Part shown: piece by piece, positions 9,938 to 18,703 of the stretch
Position numbering within the stretch: position 1 is the stretch's first letter
Layout: every line of letters begins with the position of its first letter
DNA from: Fragilaria crotonensis
Lineage: Eukaryota > Bacillariophyta > Fragilariophyceae > Fragilariales > Fragilariaceae
Length of the DNA: 34,236 bases
Assembly (NCBI GenBank): GCA_022925895.1
Contig: JAKSYS010000664.1
Coordinates: 1 to 34,236 of the forward strand
Direction: 5' to 3'
Program-made: the position numbers and the translations under genes
The notes under the pieces: model-generated
What the model was told of the DNA's origin: nothing
Database searches by the model: none
The model's input: only the letters and a program-made list of their open reading frames with translations

Positions 9938-10236
9938 GGAGTATCAGTTTGATAATGCTAGCTAGTGTGCTGGCAACAACACACAGTAGTAGTAGTACAG
10001 TACTGTGCCAGCTTAGCGCTTGAAATATTTGCGGGAAAGTTTGAAATGTCAAGCCACATGGAGGGGGACAAAGCCTTTGTACAGAATTATGTAAAAAACA
10101 TTGTAGCTACATTCTTCTGCAGTAATTTCACTTGTTGTACATAAATATCTAGAAATTTTCTAAATAAAGGCCAACGATAAATGTGAGAAATATATCTATA
10201 TTTATTTATAAGGCATCAAAAATAATAATTCAGACT
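9938..10236. other. 3' flank of the broken gene, AT-rich
   Basis: Contains a short AGTAGTAGTAGTACAGTACTG low-complexity run (9986-10006) and AT-rich sequence with AATAAA at 10163. It is plausibly the 3' untranslated region and polyadenylation area of the gene ending at 9937. Confidence 0.35.
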
Positions 10237-11290
10237 CCAGAGATTTGGCCCCCCTGATGCCCTCAGTTATGGGAGCAACAATTGAATTTGAGATCAGCTC
10301 TCATTGATAATCCTTGTCACATGACCCAGACAACAAAACAATTGAACCAATGAGAGCAAGCACAATGAATCCAGGAAAAACTAAATCAATGGCATCATTA
10401 TCTTCATCTTTTGACTATCAGCATCCCTTGTATTCTTGTCAAGATTTTCACTTAAATCTGACTCCACCTGCCACTCTTTAGATTCATTGCTACCAGTAGG
10501 GTCATTTTGTCCATTTTCCCATGTTTTCTACCTCACACAAAGAGGTACTAGCTAGTCTTCAAATTGCATTCCCAAGGGAAGATTGCCACTTTGCAGCAAG
10601 TCATGACTTAAGTGTTCTTTCCTGCAATTCTTTGCAGACTCCTTTGCTGAGTTGAAGAGAGTAAAAGAGCTACATCTATCTCATCACCAGTGAGGCCCTT
10701 CTGAAAGCCATGACAATAGAATTCTGTTGCTGTAATCATTCTAGTCAATGGACCAAGACAACGTCGCTCATGTTTGAAAAGACTGATGGTTTCATTCTGA
10801 CTGTCATCCTTGTTCGATCCAGAAAGCACTTGCTTGTTGGTGATCAGGCCTGATGAAGAAGCATTTGCTTTCTCATCCAATACTAGAGCATACAGCCCAC
10901 AAAAATATTCCCATTAACTAACTATGCTGCCAAAATGATAGAGTTGCAGTCACTTGGATTTCCAAAATACATTTCACCAATCATCGTGTGCTGCATGGCT
11001 TGGGTAAATTGAGCAACCTTTACAATGTACTATCTCTGTGTATGAAACAAAAGTAGCAATGCCTAGCATCTCTTTCTTGAGAGGAGAACCTCCAATGAAC
11101 CGGCATTACATGGTGGCATATGAATTGTTTGTGTGAAAGATTGATCAAGAGCATCAGATGATGATTACAGTGTTCAGATACTACTAGCTGTGATAATTGA
11201 GCACTAGGAGGTATACGCAAAGATGAAGGCCGACGTCCGACGAGCACAGCAATCGAATTGATCAAACCATTCTTGTTCTTGGAACAGAAT
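10237..11290 (-). pseudogene. Decayed minus-strand coding debris, unrecognised
   Basis: On the minus strand several short frames look protein-like, including a 90-codon frame (10608-10880) and a hydrophilic stretch with NGQNDPTGSNESKEW (about 10400-10520). Another piece with FTQAMQHTMIGEMYFG lies near 10930-11015. They are separated by stops and frame changes and I recognise no family. The plus-strand start of the region (10237-10260) carries a 24-base sequence found again at 26069-26092, next to other transposase debris. Hence it is probably part of an old DNA transposon. Confidence 0.3.
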
Positions 11291-11677
11291 TAATTTTGTT
11301 TTTGTCAGCCCCGAGGATGTATTTATGTTATGTTAGTATTCTTGTCACTTGTCACCGCAAGGGTCATATTCCACAAGAGCAGAAACAAGATTTTGCCTTT
11401 GTTTTTGTCATGATTTTTGTTCGCTGTAAGTGACGGCCTAAGTGAGCAAATAGTGAAAAACAGCCCTTCTTCCATCAAGTTCGAATGTTTCATTTGGTGG
11501 GCAGCACAAGTTCCGAACGACTGGAACGCAAGTCCAAGCCCTCCGAGTACAGAATGAGTCTGTGAGGAGTGCGCTGTCTGAACCAGGGATCGGAAAATAA
11601 CTACTACCGGAACCGGATACCAAATACCACGGTTGTTTTAGCGCTCCAATAACGCATAGGTTTCAAATTATTATATA
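11291..11677. other. Intergenic flank of the mini-Helitron
   Basis: No gene seen. Bases 11583-11599 (CCAGGGATCGG...) are an inverted copy, with one mismatch, of 13579-13595 beyond the tandem repeat array. The last ten bases TTATTATATA are the left half of the mini-Helitron target site. Confidence 0.5.
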
Positions 11678-12139
11678 CTAGTGGGTACCTCACATTTGAT
11701 CGGAGTGTCTACTACAGGAAACTGGACGTACAGTACCCCCAACCTGGTCGTACTCCGTACCACTGCTTTTACTGTTACTGTTTACTTTCAGTACTCAACC
11801 CTGGCGAAGCTCCGTAGTTACTGTTTGTACAGTTCAGTACTATACGCAAGTAGTGCAGTACCCCAGAGTGATCATACTCCGTAACCGACGCACGCACTGA
11901 CGCAACTACGTATATGCAAATCTTACCGACATCGCTTACGGAGTACAAGTACTCCAGTATGCATGTATGACATATACCAGGTGCTCAGAGTATGAGACCA
12001 CTGTACTGCGTATTGCTCACAGTGAAAAAATTCAGACAGTATTCATTTGATCCAGTACCCCAGAGTGGTCATACTCCGTAACAGACGCACGCACGCACGC
12101 ACACACGCACGCACACAATTAATTTATAATATAGTAGGA
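11678..12139 (-). mobile_element. Non-autonomous Helitron, 462 bp
   Basis: On the minus strand it begins TCCTACTATATTATAAAT at 12139, preceded by A, and ends CCCACTAG at 11678, followed by T. Both ends match the large Helitron at 6-5819: about 115 bases at the 5' side, and the final CACCCA/TACCCA-CTAG at the 3' side. It has no coding capacity. Internally a 41-base block (CAGTACCCCAGAGTG...) is duplicated at 11856-11896 and 12053-12094. The insertion site is proven by an intact paralogous target at 13101-13120. It is probably mobilised in trans by the Rep/helicase of the larger family member. Confidence 0.92.
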
Positions 12140-12140
12140 T

Positions 12141-13553
12141 ACCTAAAATAACTCAGATATTGTCGTACTGTATTTTCAAAAGTAATCGTATATATTTATA
12201 TTTTAATCCATGTACTGACATAGCATTTGCGGTAGAAAAGTACATGGTACAAATTTTTCAGTAGAAATCTACATGAAAACTTTTTTACACTGTGTCCAGA
12301 AATGTATATTGCTTGTATAACGTGGTACGAATCGTTGTGTAGAACGGACAACAATTTTATGTACAAGTACTCCGTTAATGCCATATCCAGTTTGTTCGAT
12401 CTGTCTAGAAATACTGGAAAATGTATTTTGAATTCCAGATTCCAATGCTTATATCGTGGTACAAATTTTGCAGTAGAAAACTACATGTCCAGAATCAATA
12501 GTATGTACCTGTCGTATTCCGTACTCTAGGTATAGATCTTACCAGACCTCCTCTACCGTTGTGCAACAACTGGGCCGCCCGGCAGACTGGTTATTATATA
12601 TATGCATACCTAAAATAACTCAGATATTGTCGTACTGTATTTTCAAAAGTAATCGTTTATATTTGTTTTTTAATCCACGTACTGACGTAGCATTTGCGGT
12701 AGAAAAGTACATGGTACAAATTTTTCAGTAGAAATCTACATGAAAACTTCTTTACACTGTGTCCAGAAATGTATATTGTATAACGTGGTACGAATCATTG
12801 TGTAGAACGGACAACAATTTTATGTACAAGTACTCCGTTAATGCCATATCCAGTTTGTTCGATCTGTCTAGAAATACTGGAAAATGTACTTTGAATTCCA
12901 GATTCCGTGGTACAATTTTGCAGTAGACACTACATGTCCAATGTCCAGAGTACTGGAAAATGTATTTTGAATTCCAGATTCCAATGCTTATAACGTGGTA
13001 CAAATTTTGCAATCGTACTTCGTACTCCGTAACTCTGTACTCTGTATAGATCTTACCAGACCTCCTCTACCCAATCGCGGCCAGCCGCCCCCCAGACTGG
13101 TTATTATATATACCTAAAATAACTCAGATATTGTCGTACTGTATTTTCAAAAGTAATCGTTTATATTTATTTTTTAATCCACGTACTGACGTAGCATTTG
13201 CGGTAGAAAAGTACATGGTACAAATTTTTCAGTAGAAATCTACATGAAAACTTTTTTACACTGTGTCCAGAAATGTATATTGTATAACGTGGTACGAATC
13301 GTTGTGTAGAAAGGACAACAATTTTATGTACAAGTACTCCGTTAATGCCATATCCAGTTTGTTCGATCTGTCTAGAAATACTGGAAAATGTATTTTGAAT
13401 TCCAGATTCCGTGGTACAAATTTTGCAGTAGAAACTACATGTCCAATGTCCAGAGTACTGGAAAATGTATTTTGAATTCCAGATTCCAATGCGTATAACT
13501 TACCAGACCTCCTCTACCGTCGTGGCCAATGGCCGCCCCCCAGACTGGTACAT
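12141..13553. repeat. Three-copy tandem repeat, unit about 440-505 bp
   Basis: Copies start with ACCTAAAATAACTCAGATAT at 12141, 12608 and 13112, with a fragment at 13554, giving lengths of 467, 504 and 442. Each unit ends with a CAGACTGGTTATTATATATA-like junction; copy 2 has an extra TGCAT-type insert. Within a unit the block ACTGGAAAATGTATTTTGAA is itself duplicated once or twice, explaining length differences. Open frames on both strands recur in every copy but show no domain and no coding signature. Confidence 0.93.
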
Positions 13554-13917
13554 ACCTAAAATGAAGGGGTGCGGTTGGTATTTCCCGATCCCTGGTCTGA
13601 ACTGGGGACTCGTCCTTGTACTCCAATTTCTTTAACACCTATACTTGTACCTGGAGTACTACGGTAGTGCTTCCCTTAGGATTTGATCTCAGTTATCATC
13701 ACCATCGATTGGGTGTTGTCAGACGCATCAGCATAACAGTAGGAGCGGTCTCCCTATCGCAGCTTAAATGGAGTCTAGTAGTAAACTGATCCTCTTGAAG
13801 CCGCACGTGTACGCGCCTCACTTTCAAAAATTTCAACTTGTGGGGTTGCCCCGAGACACATTGAGTGCCATAGTATACAATCGATCCTGTTCTCATCCAC
13901 AGGATCAACTTTAACCG
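13554..13917. other. Spacer and probable 3' untranslated region of the minus-strand gene
   Basis: No gene seen. Includes the inverted 17-mer 13579-13595 that pairs with 11583-11599. The part from about 13700 to 13917 lies directly downstream of the stop codon of the minus-strand gene. Confidence 0.4.
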
Positions 13918-14889
13918 TCATAGTGCATCACTTGGCGTCGATTCTTGAGCCTCACACTTTCTGTCATCGCCATCTGCAACCATGTCCTTTGTCGTTGTGG
14001 TAGGATCCGCTAACGCCATAAGGAGTTGTTCTGGATGCGCATGTCGCTCGTCAAATTTCATGCGCGAAACGGGTTGGTTGCAATAATAGCAATAGACAAA
14101 CTTGAGTCGACCCTTACAACACACGGCATGAGAGCATATGAGGGGCATCCCATGTGGACTCCCCGCTGGTATCGAGAAAGAAGCCGTACTCCGATTGTGA
14201 CCGGGTCCCATTTTTTTTGCCGGACACGGGAAGCAGTTGTTTTCGTGACTTGGCTTCTCCTTTCGTCCTTGTGCCAATATGCGAGCAGCAATGTCTTTGC
14301 ATTGCTGAGCTCGCCGAGTGCTCATGTCTTTTAATGTTTCCATGCTGAGCATGACAGCAGGGCTTGAGGTATCCTCCAGTCGCAATGAGGACGCAGGCAT
14401 TTTGTCATACAGTTTTGTGGCATCGGCAACAGCACTTTGGGTCTGACTGATGTTTCCACTACTTCGTTTGCTGTAGCGAGACGAATGGAATCCAGTCGTT
14501 TCGGCAATAATGCGAGCTGCAATAGCATGGCTTTTGGCGGCCCGTCTCTTGGATAGCTCCATGAGAATTTCAATCGATTGAATCGGAGTCGAGCTCTTCG
14601 GAAGGACAGAAACGACGCCATTTGGCATGGAATGCACATGCATATTCAATAACTCGTCAGTTTCGTCTGGTTTGGGCGTCACAACTGGTATGCGGCAATG
14701 GTTGTTGGCCTGGTTCCTATTCGCAACAGGAAACGAATCAAATAAAGTGGGACGCGATTCCTGCCTTTGTTCCTGAATTTGATGCACCCTGGGTCTCTTT
14801 GAGGGTGACCCCCAAGTTTCTTGGCTTCCTCCTTCCATGTCCAACAACAGGGACAGACCATGGTTGGCCTGCACCGTTGGACTCGGCAT
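13918..14889 (-). CDS. Cys/His-rich nuclear-type protein with a duplicated IAARI motif
   Basis: A 323-codon uninterrupted gene. The frame is open further upstream but the first ATG is at 14889. The C-terminal region reads CFPCPAKKMGPGHN, then HGMPLICSHAVCCKG, then YCYYCNQPVSRMKFDERHAH. This is a cluster of Cys and His suggesting zinc binding, of a type I associate with uncharacterised diatom proteins. Upstream, a 26-residue motif is duplicated: SIEILMELSKRRAAKSHAIA... and SMETLKDMSTRRAQQCKDIA..., each ending in IAARI. A basic patch SPSKRPR near the N-terminus could be a nuclear localisation signal. Function is unknown; a chromatin or DNA-binding role is only a guess. It is the cleanest non-transposon gene in the window. 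Confidence 0.8.
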   Translation of the reverse strand: MPSPTVQANHGLSLLLDMEGGSQETWGSPSKRPRVHQIQEQRQESRPTLFDSFPVANRNQANNHCRIPVVTPKPDETDELLNMHVHSMPNGVVSVLPKSSTPIQSIEILMELSKRRAAKSHAIAARIIAETTGFHSSRYSKRSSGNISQTQSAVADATKLYDKMPASSLRLEDTSSPAVMLSMETLKDMSTRRAQQCKDIAARILAQGRKEKPSHENNCFPCPAKKMGPGHNRSTASFSIPAGSPHGMPLICSHAVCCKGRLKFVYCYYCNQPVSRMKFDERHAHPEQLLMALADPTTTTKDMVADGDDRKCEAQESTPSDAL

Positions 14890-16249
14890 GGTGTACCGAT
14901 ATGCAAGTTGTGAAAAGTGGGCGAGAGTTTGCCGATCTTCCAACAATCCAAGCGGAGGTGAGTAGGTCGTGCTCCCAAGGATAAACGGCGTAAGTCGGAT
15001 AAGACATCACTCCCCACTATGGAACACGCGTAGAAATATCACCAGAGTACACAAGATGGACATACTTTCGTGCAATTTCCTATGTAAAGTTCGCTCTGAA
15101 AATGAGAAGCTCGACCGGTTTTTCTGGCACTTCGTTGGACTTTCGACTTCTGACAGTTCTGAAGTGCTACGGCTACCGAGTACCTGGAACCAGGGATGCG
15201 CACAATAACATTAGAGAGGTCCGGGCTAGTGTAATTTACAGTGTGAAAGCCCTTAACCTTAAGAAGATAGAGTTTTTTCTCCAACGTAATTTACAGTGTA
15301 AAATAGATGTCCGGGTAAACTTGTTTTACAAACAAAAAACAAAACGAAGATTCCTAGGAGTCTTTTATGATTTTAAAGTAAGATTCCATCCATCTACCGG
15401 TACTGATATGAATAACCGGATCGGAGGTTCGGAGGATCGTGATTCTAAAAGCCCTGTTGTCTCGGCGCCGATTTGACCTTCCATCAAATCACTTATCGAT
15501 CGACGAGAACGTCAACATGTCGACTGTCGACTCGACGATGGACGTCATTTCGGGAGCACCATCGTTGTCTCGTTTATTTGCATTCTCTAGTACTGTAGTA
15601 GCTTGTTATGAATACAATACTCTCGTAACTACTCATTGTCTACTGTAGTAGCAGAATAGTAGTAGGCACGGTCCATCCTTGACAACGGTTACGGTGACAG
15701 TGCTCATCCACGTGAGGTGACAAAGCTCATCTCATAGATTTTGACTTTCTCGATGGGTCTTGCACCAAGGGAATCGTCGTTTCTCCCGTTGCATCATCCG
15801 AATTGAGGGTGTTCGAATGACCTATATTGCCATGTGGTTGTTGTAACAACCACATTGCAGTTGCAATCAATCATCATCATCGGCATCAGCATTCGACATG
15901 CAACATTTGTTGTCTGCGAGACAGAATCTACATTCTGCTGGAATTTATCAGATTCTGAATTCTGTCAAAGCGCGTCTCCAGATGATTAGTTCGAATGTTT
16001 CAGGATGAAATTGTCTCTAACTACCACTGGCAACGTTGGTCAACGTAAATCTGATGCAACGTGGAACTAAGAACAAAATTAATTGAACACGTGGAACGGA
16101 ATTCTGGTGATGTGAATTTGTTTGCAAATGTGCTCTTCAAATGTACGATAAGTCCTGAAATAACGTAAATTTGAGAGCGAGTCCCGTTTCACTTTGAACA
16201 GACCATTGGGCTCAGATCCGGTACTGGGGTTAAATAGGGAAAATTTGTA
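14890..16249. other. Intergenic upstream of the Cys/His gene; no clear gene
   Basis: Short frames at 15102-15476 and 15439-15648 have no recognisable domain. Bases 15230-15300 contain GTAATTTACAGTGT twice (about 15231 and 15288). An ACTGTAGTAGC word recurs at 15592 and 15641. The minus-strand gene's promoter should lie at about 14890-15180 but no core element is evident. Confidence 0.35.
15185..15240 (-). repeat. Repeat copy lacking the palindrome array
   Basis: Read on the minus strand, TTACACTAGCCCGGACCTCT is separated by about ten bases from TGCGCATCCCTGG. The first half matches the left border of the palindrome array at 16254-16277. The second half matches the right border of the other array at 23053-23065. 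This copy therefore looks like the same repeat without an array in it. Confidence 0.7.
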
Positions 16250-16480
16250 TCGTATTTACACTAGCCCGGACCTCTCTATTGTCAATATATTGCAATACAC
16301 GTTACTTGCAATACAATATATTGCAAATTGCAATACTCGTTTACGCCAATACAACGTATTGGTATTGCGATTCGAACCAATACAATATATTGTATTGTCA
16401 GGACAACCAATACAATATATTGTATTGTCACGACGAACCCATACAATATATTGCAATACAATATATATATATTGTTGCAC
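16250..16480. repeat. Palindrome array A, 31-bp period
   Basis: The core CAATATATTG occurs at 16283, 16314, 16383, 16413 and 16444, with a variant CAACGTATTG at 16352. Steps are 31, 38, 31, 30 and 31 bases. Most cores sit inside longer perfect or near-perfect palindromes (CCAATACAATATATTGTATT and complement). An extended CAATATATATATATTG closes the array at 16459-16474. Open frames on both strands here are by-products. Confidence 0.92.
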
Positions 16481-16587
16481 ATCCTGAGATACAGTTCTAT
16501 TAGTACAGTGCTGTACTCCGAGTACCAGGTACACCAGTAATACCAAACAGCCGCTGCTTTTGCACGTATCCGTCAGTATTACGCTAC
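16481..16587. other. Spacer between palindrome array A and the outer Harbinger
   Basis: No gene. Starts TTGTTGCACATCCTGAG, a diverged version of the array right border. Before the Harbinger insertion this spacer would have separated array A from array B. Confidence 0.5.
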
Positions 16588-16590
16588 TTA

Positions 16591-16621
16591 GAGCATCCCC
16601 ACCCGAGGCGCTACTATTTTA
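16591..16621 (+). repeat. Left TIR of the outer Harbinger
   Basis: 31 bases, one mismatch with the complement of 22814-22844 (C versus T at the 21st base). Preceded by TTA. Confidence 0.95.
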
Positions 16622-16703
16622 GTTTCCCCGAAAATCTTATCCGAATTGTCCAAAATTGCCAAAAATTCCTATCACCGGTTGGTCCTGATGACTTATTTTT
16701 TTA

Positions 16704-16761
16704 GGGCGTGTCCATTCGGGTTTTTTGCACATCCAAGTTTCCAAGTGCTCGAACTAATCGA
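16704..16761 (+). repeat. Left TIR of the inner Harbinger
   Basis: About 58 bases matching the complement of 20264-20329. Contains CCAAGTTTCCAAGT, present with one more repeat on the right side. Confidence 0.93.
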
Positions 16762-17054
16762 CTCGTGATTCAACTTGGATTTTTGAGTTACTGGGATCTT
16801 TCGCGGCCTTGGACATCCAAGTTAACGAGATTTTTTTAGCTAAGTTGACGTCCAAGTTTCATAACCTGTTTGATGCTGACCATAGGTTGACTGCATACGT
16901 ATGCAAAGAACAAGTGTTCTTTGCTGTCTTCCTTGAGCAGGAAGCGAAGAAGAATTCAGCACGCACGAAGAATCTTCATAAATACGTGCAAGAAACAAAC
17001 AGCAGGGAGCTGAATTTTATTCAGCACCCCTGTGATGATATCTACATTGTCAGC

Positions 17055-17465
17055 ATGAGCTTCTCTGGTGAAGACTTTGACGACAGTGCTGTGACGGAGG
17101 ATGTATCTGATGGTGCAGAGTTGTGTCTGTGTCAGAAACTTTACGAGGAAGCAGGCAACCAAAAGAAGGTATTGTACATGATGTGTGTTGGTTTGCATGA
17201 TCGCGATGGCAATTCTCCTTTGTTCTGCTTGGAAACGGAACCATGGTTGCAACTTCCCAAAACTGCATCGTTGCGTCCTCAAACACTGACTTTTGCAATG
17301 AAGTTGCACGACGAGCAACGCTGTTCAATGTATTCCCACTTCCACGTCCCAGTAACTGGACGCGACAGCTTTGCATGGAATGGCTCCAACAAAACCCAGT
17401 TCGCAATGAAGCCGACATTGAATTCCTTACTAAGGAGGTGGCAAGGGTTCGAGACATCTTGGTAA
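17055..17465 (+). CDS. Upstream open frame in the inner Harbinger, uncertain
   Basis: The frame is open from 16809 to 17465 but its first ATG is at 17055 (136 codons). It starts MSFSGEDFDDSAVTEDVSDG, an acidic segment, and overlaps the start of the ORF1 gene in another frame. It could be a separate small protein, an upstream exon of ORF1, or chance. No domain is recognised. Confidence 0.3.
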   Translation: MSFSGEDFDDSAVTEDVSDGAELCLCQKLYEEAGNQKKVLYMMCVGLHDRDGNSPLFCLETEPWLQLPKTASLRPQTLTFAMKLHDEQRCSMYSHFHVPVTGRDSFAWNGSNKTQFAMKPTLNSLLRRWQGFETSW

Positions 17466-18694
17466 GAGCCCAACAACAACAACAACAGAGTGAGTTGATG
17501 CCAAGCACTGTCAGCACTGGTGGGGGGCGAAGCTGGCGAGGAGTCGTTCCGTACCTTCGCGTTACAATGTGCCTCACACAGGATCACGTGAAGAGCCTCT
17601 TTCTGACCAGAGCTAATGTCCTAACTTGCCAAGAATTAGATGGACGTCGTAATGAAAATAGGTAAGAACTACGATGATCATGTGGATGCAGTTGTTTTTG
17701 AATGTCGTGCTTTGCTCTGACTAGTACTTACTTACACTTCTCAATGCATCTCCTCCTCTTTCATGCGCACAGACCAAAAACTGTATTCGAAGTCATTTCT
17801 GAACTCTGGAATAGTCCGGACTACAATCCTGTTGCACCCGCATCAGAATGTCACGTCGACTATGTGAGTGCCACTGTTTGTTCATATGAACAAGTACAGG
17901 CACTCACTCCGGCAACTCCACAAAAGATCCAAGACATATTTGCATCCATGCAATCTGATTTGCTTTGGATCATAAGTAGGTGGGAACAGAGTGGCCAGGG
18001 CGAAGGTGGGATGGATGAAGAAGTTGACGACAAGAATGCTGGAGTATCGTTGTCCGGTGCATCTTCGGTTTCGGAGGACGACGAAAATCAGCACCATGGT
18101 TCACTTGCCAGAAGACCAGCTCATGCCTTACAAACTCGAGCGGCCTTCTTGAACGGTCGACCATCGTATCTGTTGTACTTTTGGGAGGTGGCAGATCGCC
18201 ACCAACTTCTTCAATCGTCGCTGCAGCGTCTAAGCAATGGCACCGGTGCATCTGACGCATCATGTGCGGTGAGCACAGCACATAGCAGCAGTGGCGCCAG
18301 CAGTCTTGGTCGTCGCAAACGCAAACGCCGCTACCAAGATGATACGGAGAATGACGAAGAATCATCGACATTGCTTCCTCTTGTCCAGTCAATTCAAGAA
18401 CTTACAGCGTGCCAGCGACAGCTGTGGAGTGATCGGAATGATGATCGATTGCACGAGCAACAACTGAACCAACGACGTCAAGCAACGGTCATGAGGGAAC
18501 AACAGCGCGAACGCATTTTCCGTCGGAAAGCAGAGTTGAATGACATAGCAAGGTCGTACAGAAAACTTGATGCCGAGTTGGATCCAAACGACGAGCAAAG
18601 TTCAAGGCTGTCAAACTTTTATGTTAGTGAATGTCTCCGAATCGAAAACGAGATTCGTAGTCTAGAACTTGAAACATTTAATGACAGTGATTGA
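17243..18694 (+). CDS. Harbinger ORF1 accessory (Myb/SANT-like type) protein, spliced
   Basis: Harbinger ORF1 proteins bind the element ends and help bring the transposase to the nucleus; that role is established for the superfamily. Here exon 1 is 17243-17661 and exon 2 is 17773-18694. The 111-nt intron has GTAAGA...GCACAG borders, and splicing joins DGRRNEN to RPKTVFEVISELWN in frame. The product is 446 residues with no stop. The exon 1 part shows WRGVVPYLRVTMCL, and exon 2 shows SRWEQSGQGEGG. Then come an acidic region, a basic GRRKRKRRY nuclear-signal-like patch and a long Arg/Gln/Glu-rich coiled coil (about 18380-18680). The start ATG at 17243 has a CCATGG context. The gene converges on the transposase, nine bases away. 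The family call rests on context and recalled motifs. Confidence 0.75.
17662..17772 (+). other. Spliceosomal intron in Harbinger ORF1
   Basis: AG|GTAAGAAC donor at 17662 and GCGCACAG|A acceptor at 17772. It is 111 nt. The frame is blocked inside by stops and restored by removal. Confidence 0.8.
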
Positions 18695-18703
18695 CTTATT
18701 TTA

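Noticed and set aside
1-12139. A single 12-kb element with 118-bp terminal inverted repeats
   Set aside because: The two inverted blocks are each the 5' end of a Helitron (TC start after A). Each has its own CTAG 3' end (5819 and 11678), and the right one has a preserved empty site. Two independent Helitrons explain the inverted repeat.
12196-13489. Recurring open frames in the tandem repeat as a gene family
   Set aside because: The same frames occur in all copies because the DNA is duplicated; they vary at ends, lack domains and occur on both strands.
14026-15017. Plus- and minus-strand frames overlapping the Cys/His gene
   Set aside because: Shadows of the intact minus-strand gene 13918-14889, which has the protein-like composition and duplicated motif.
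16360-16381. tRNA gene suggested by GGTTCGAATCG on the minus strand
   Set aside because: Only a B-box-like word; no acceptor stem or anticodon arm can be folded, and the word lies within the palindrome array.
16194-16546. Overlapping open frames in array A as genes
   Set aside because: Tyr/Ile-rich translations on both strands come from the repeated AT palindrome.
16956-17587. Minus-strand frames opposite Harbinger ORF1
   Set aside because: Antisense of a recognisable spliced plus-strand gene; no domain.
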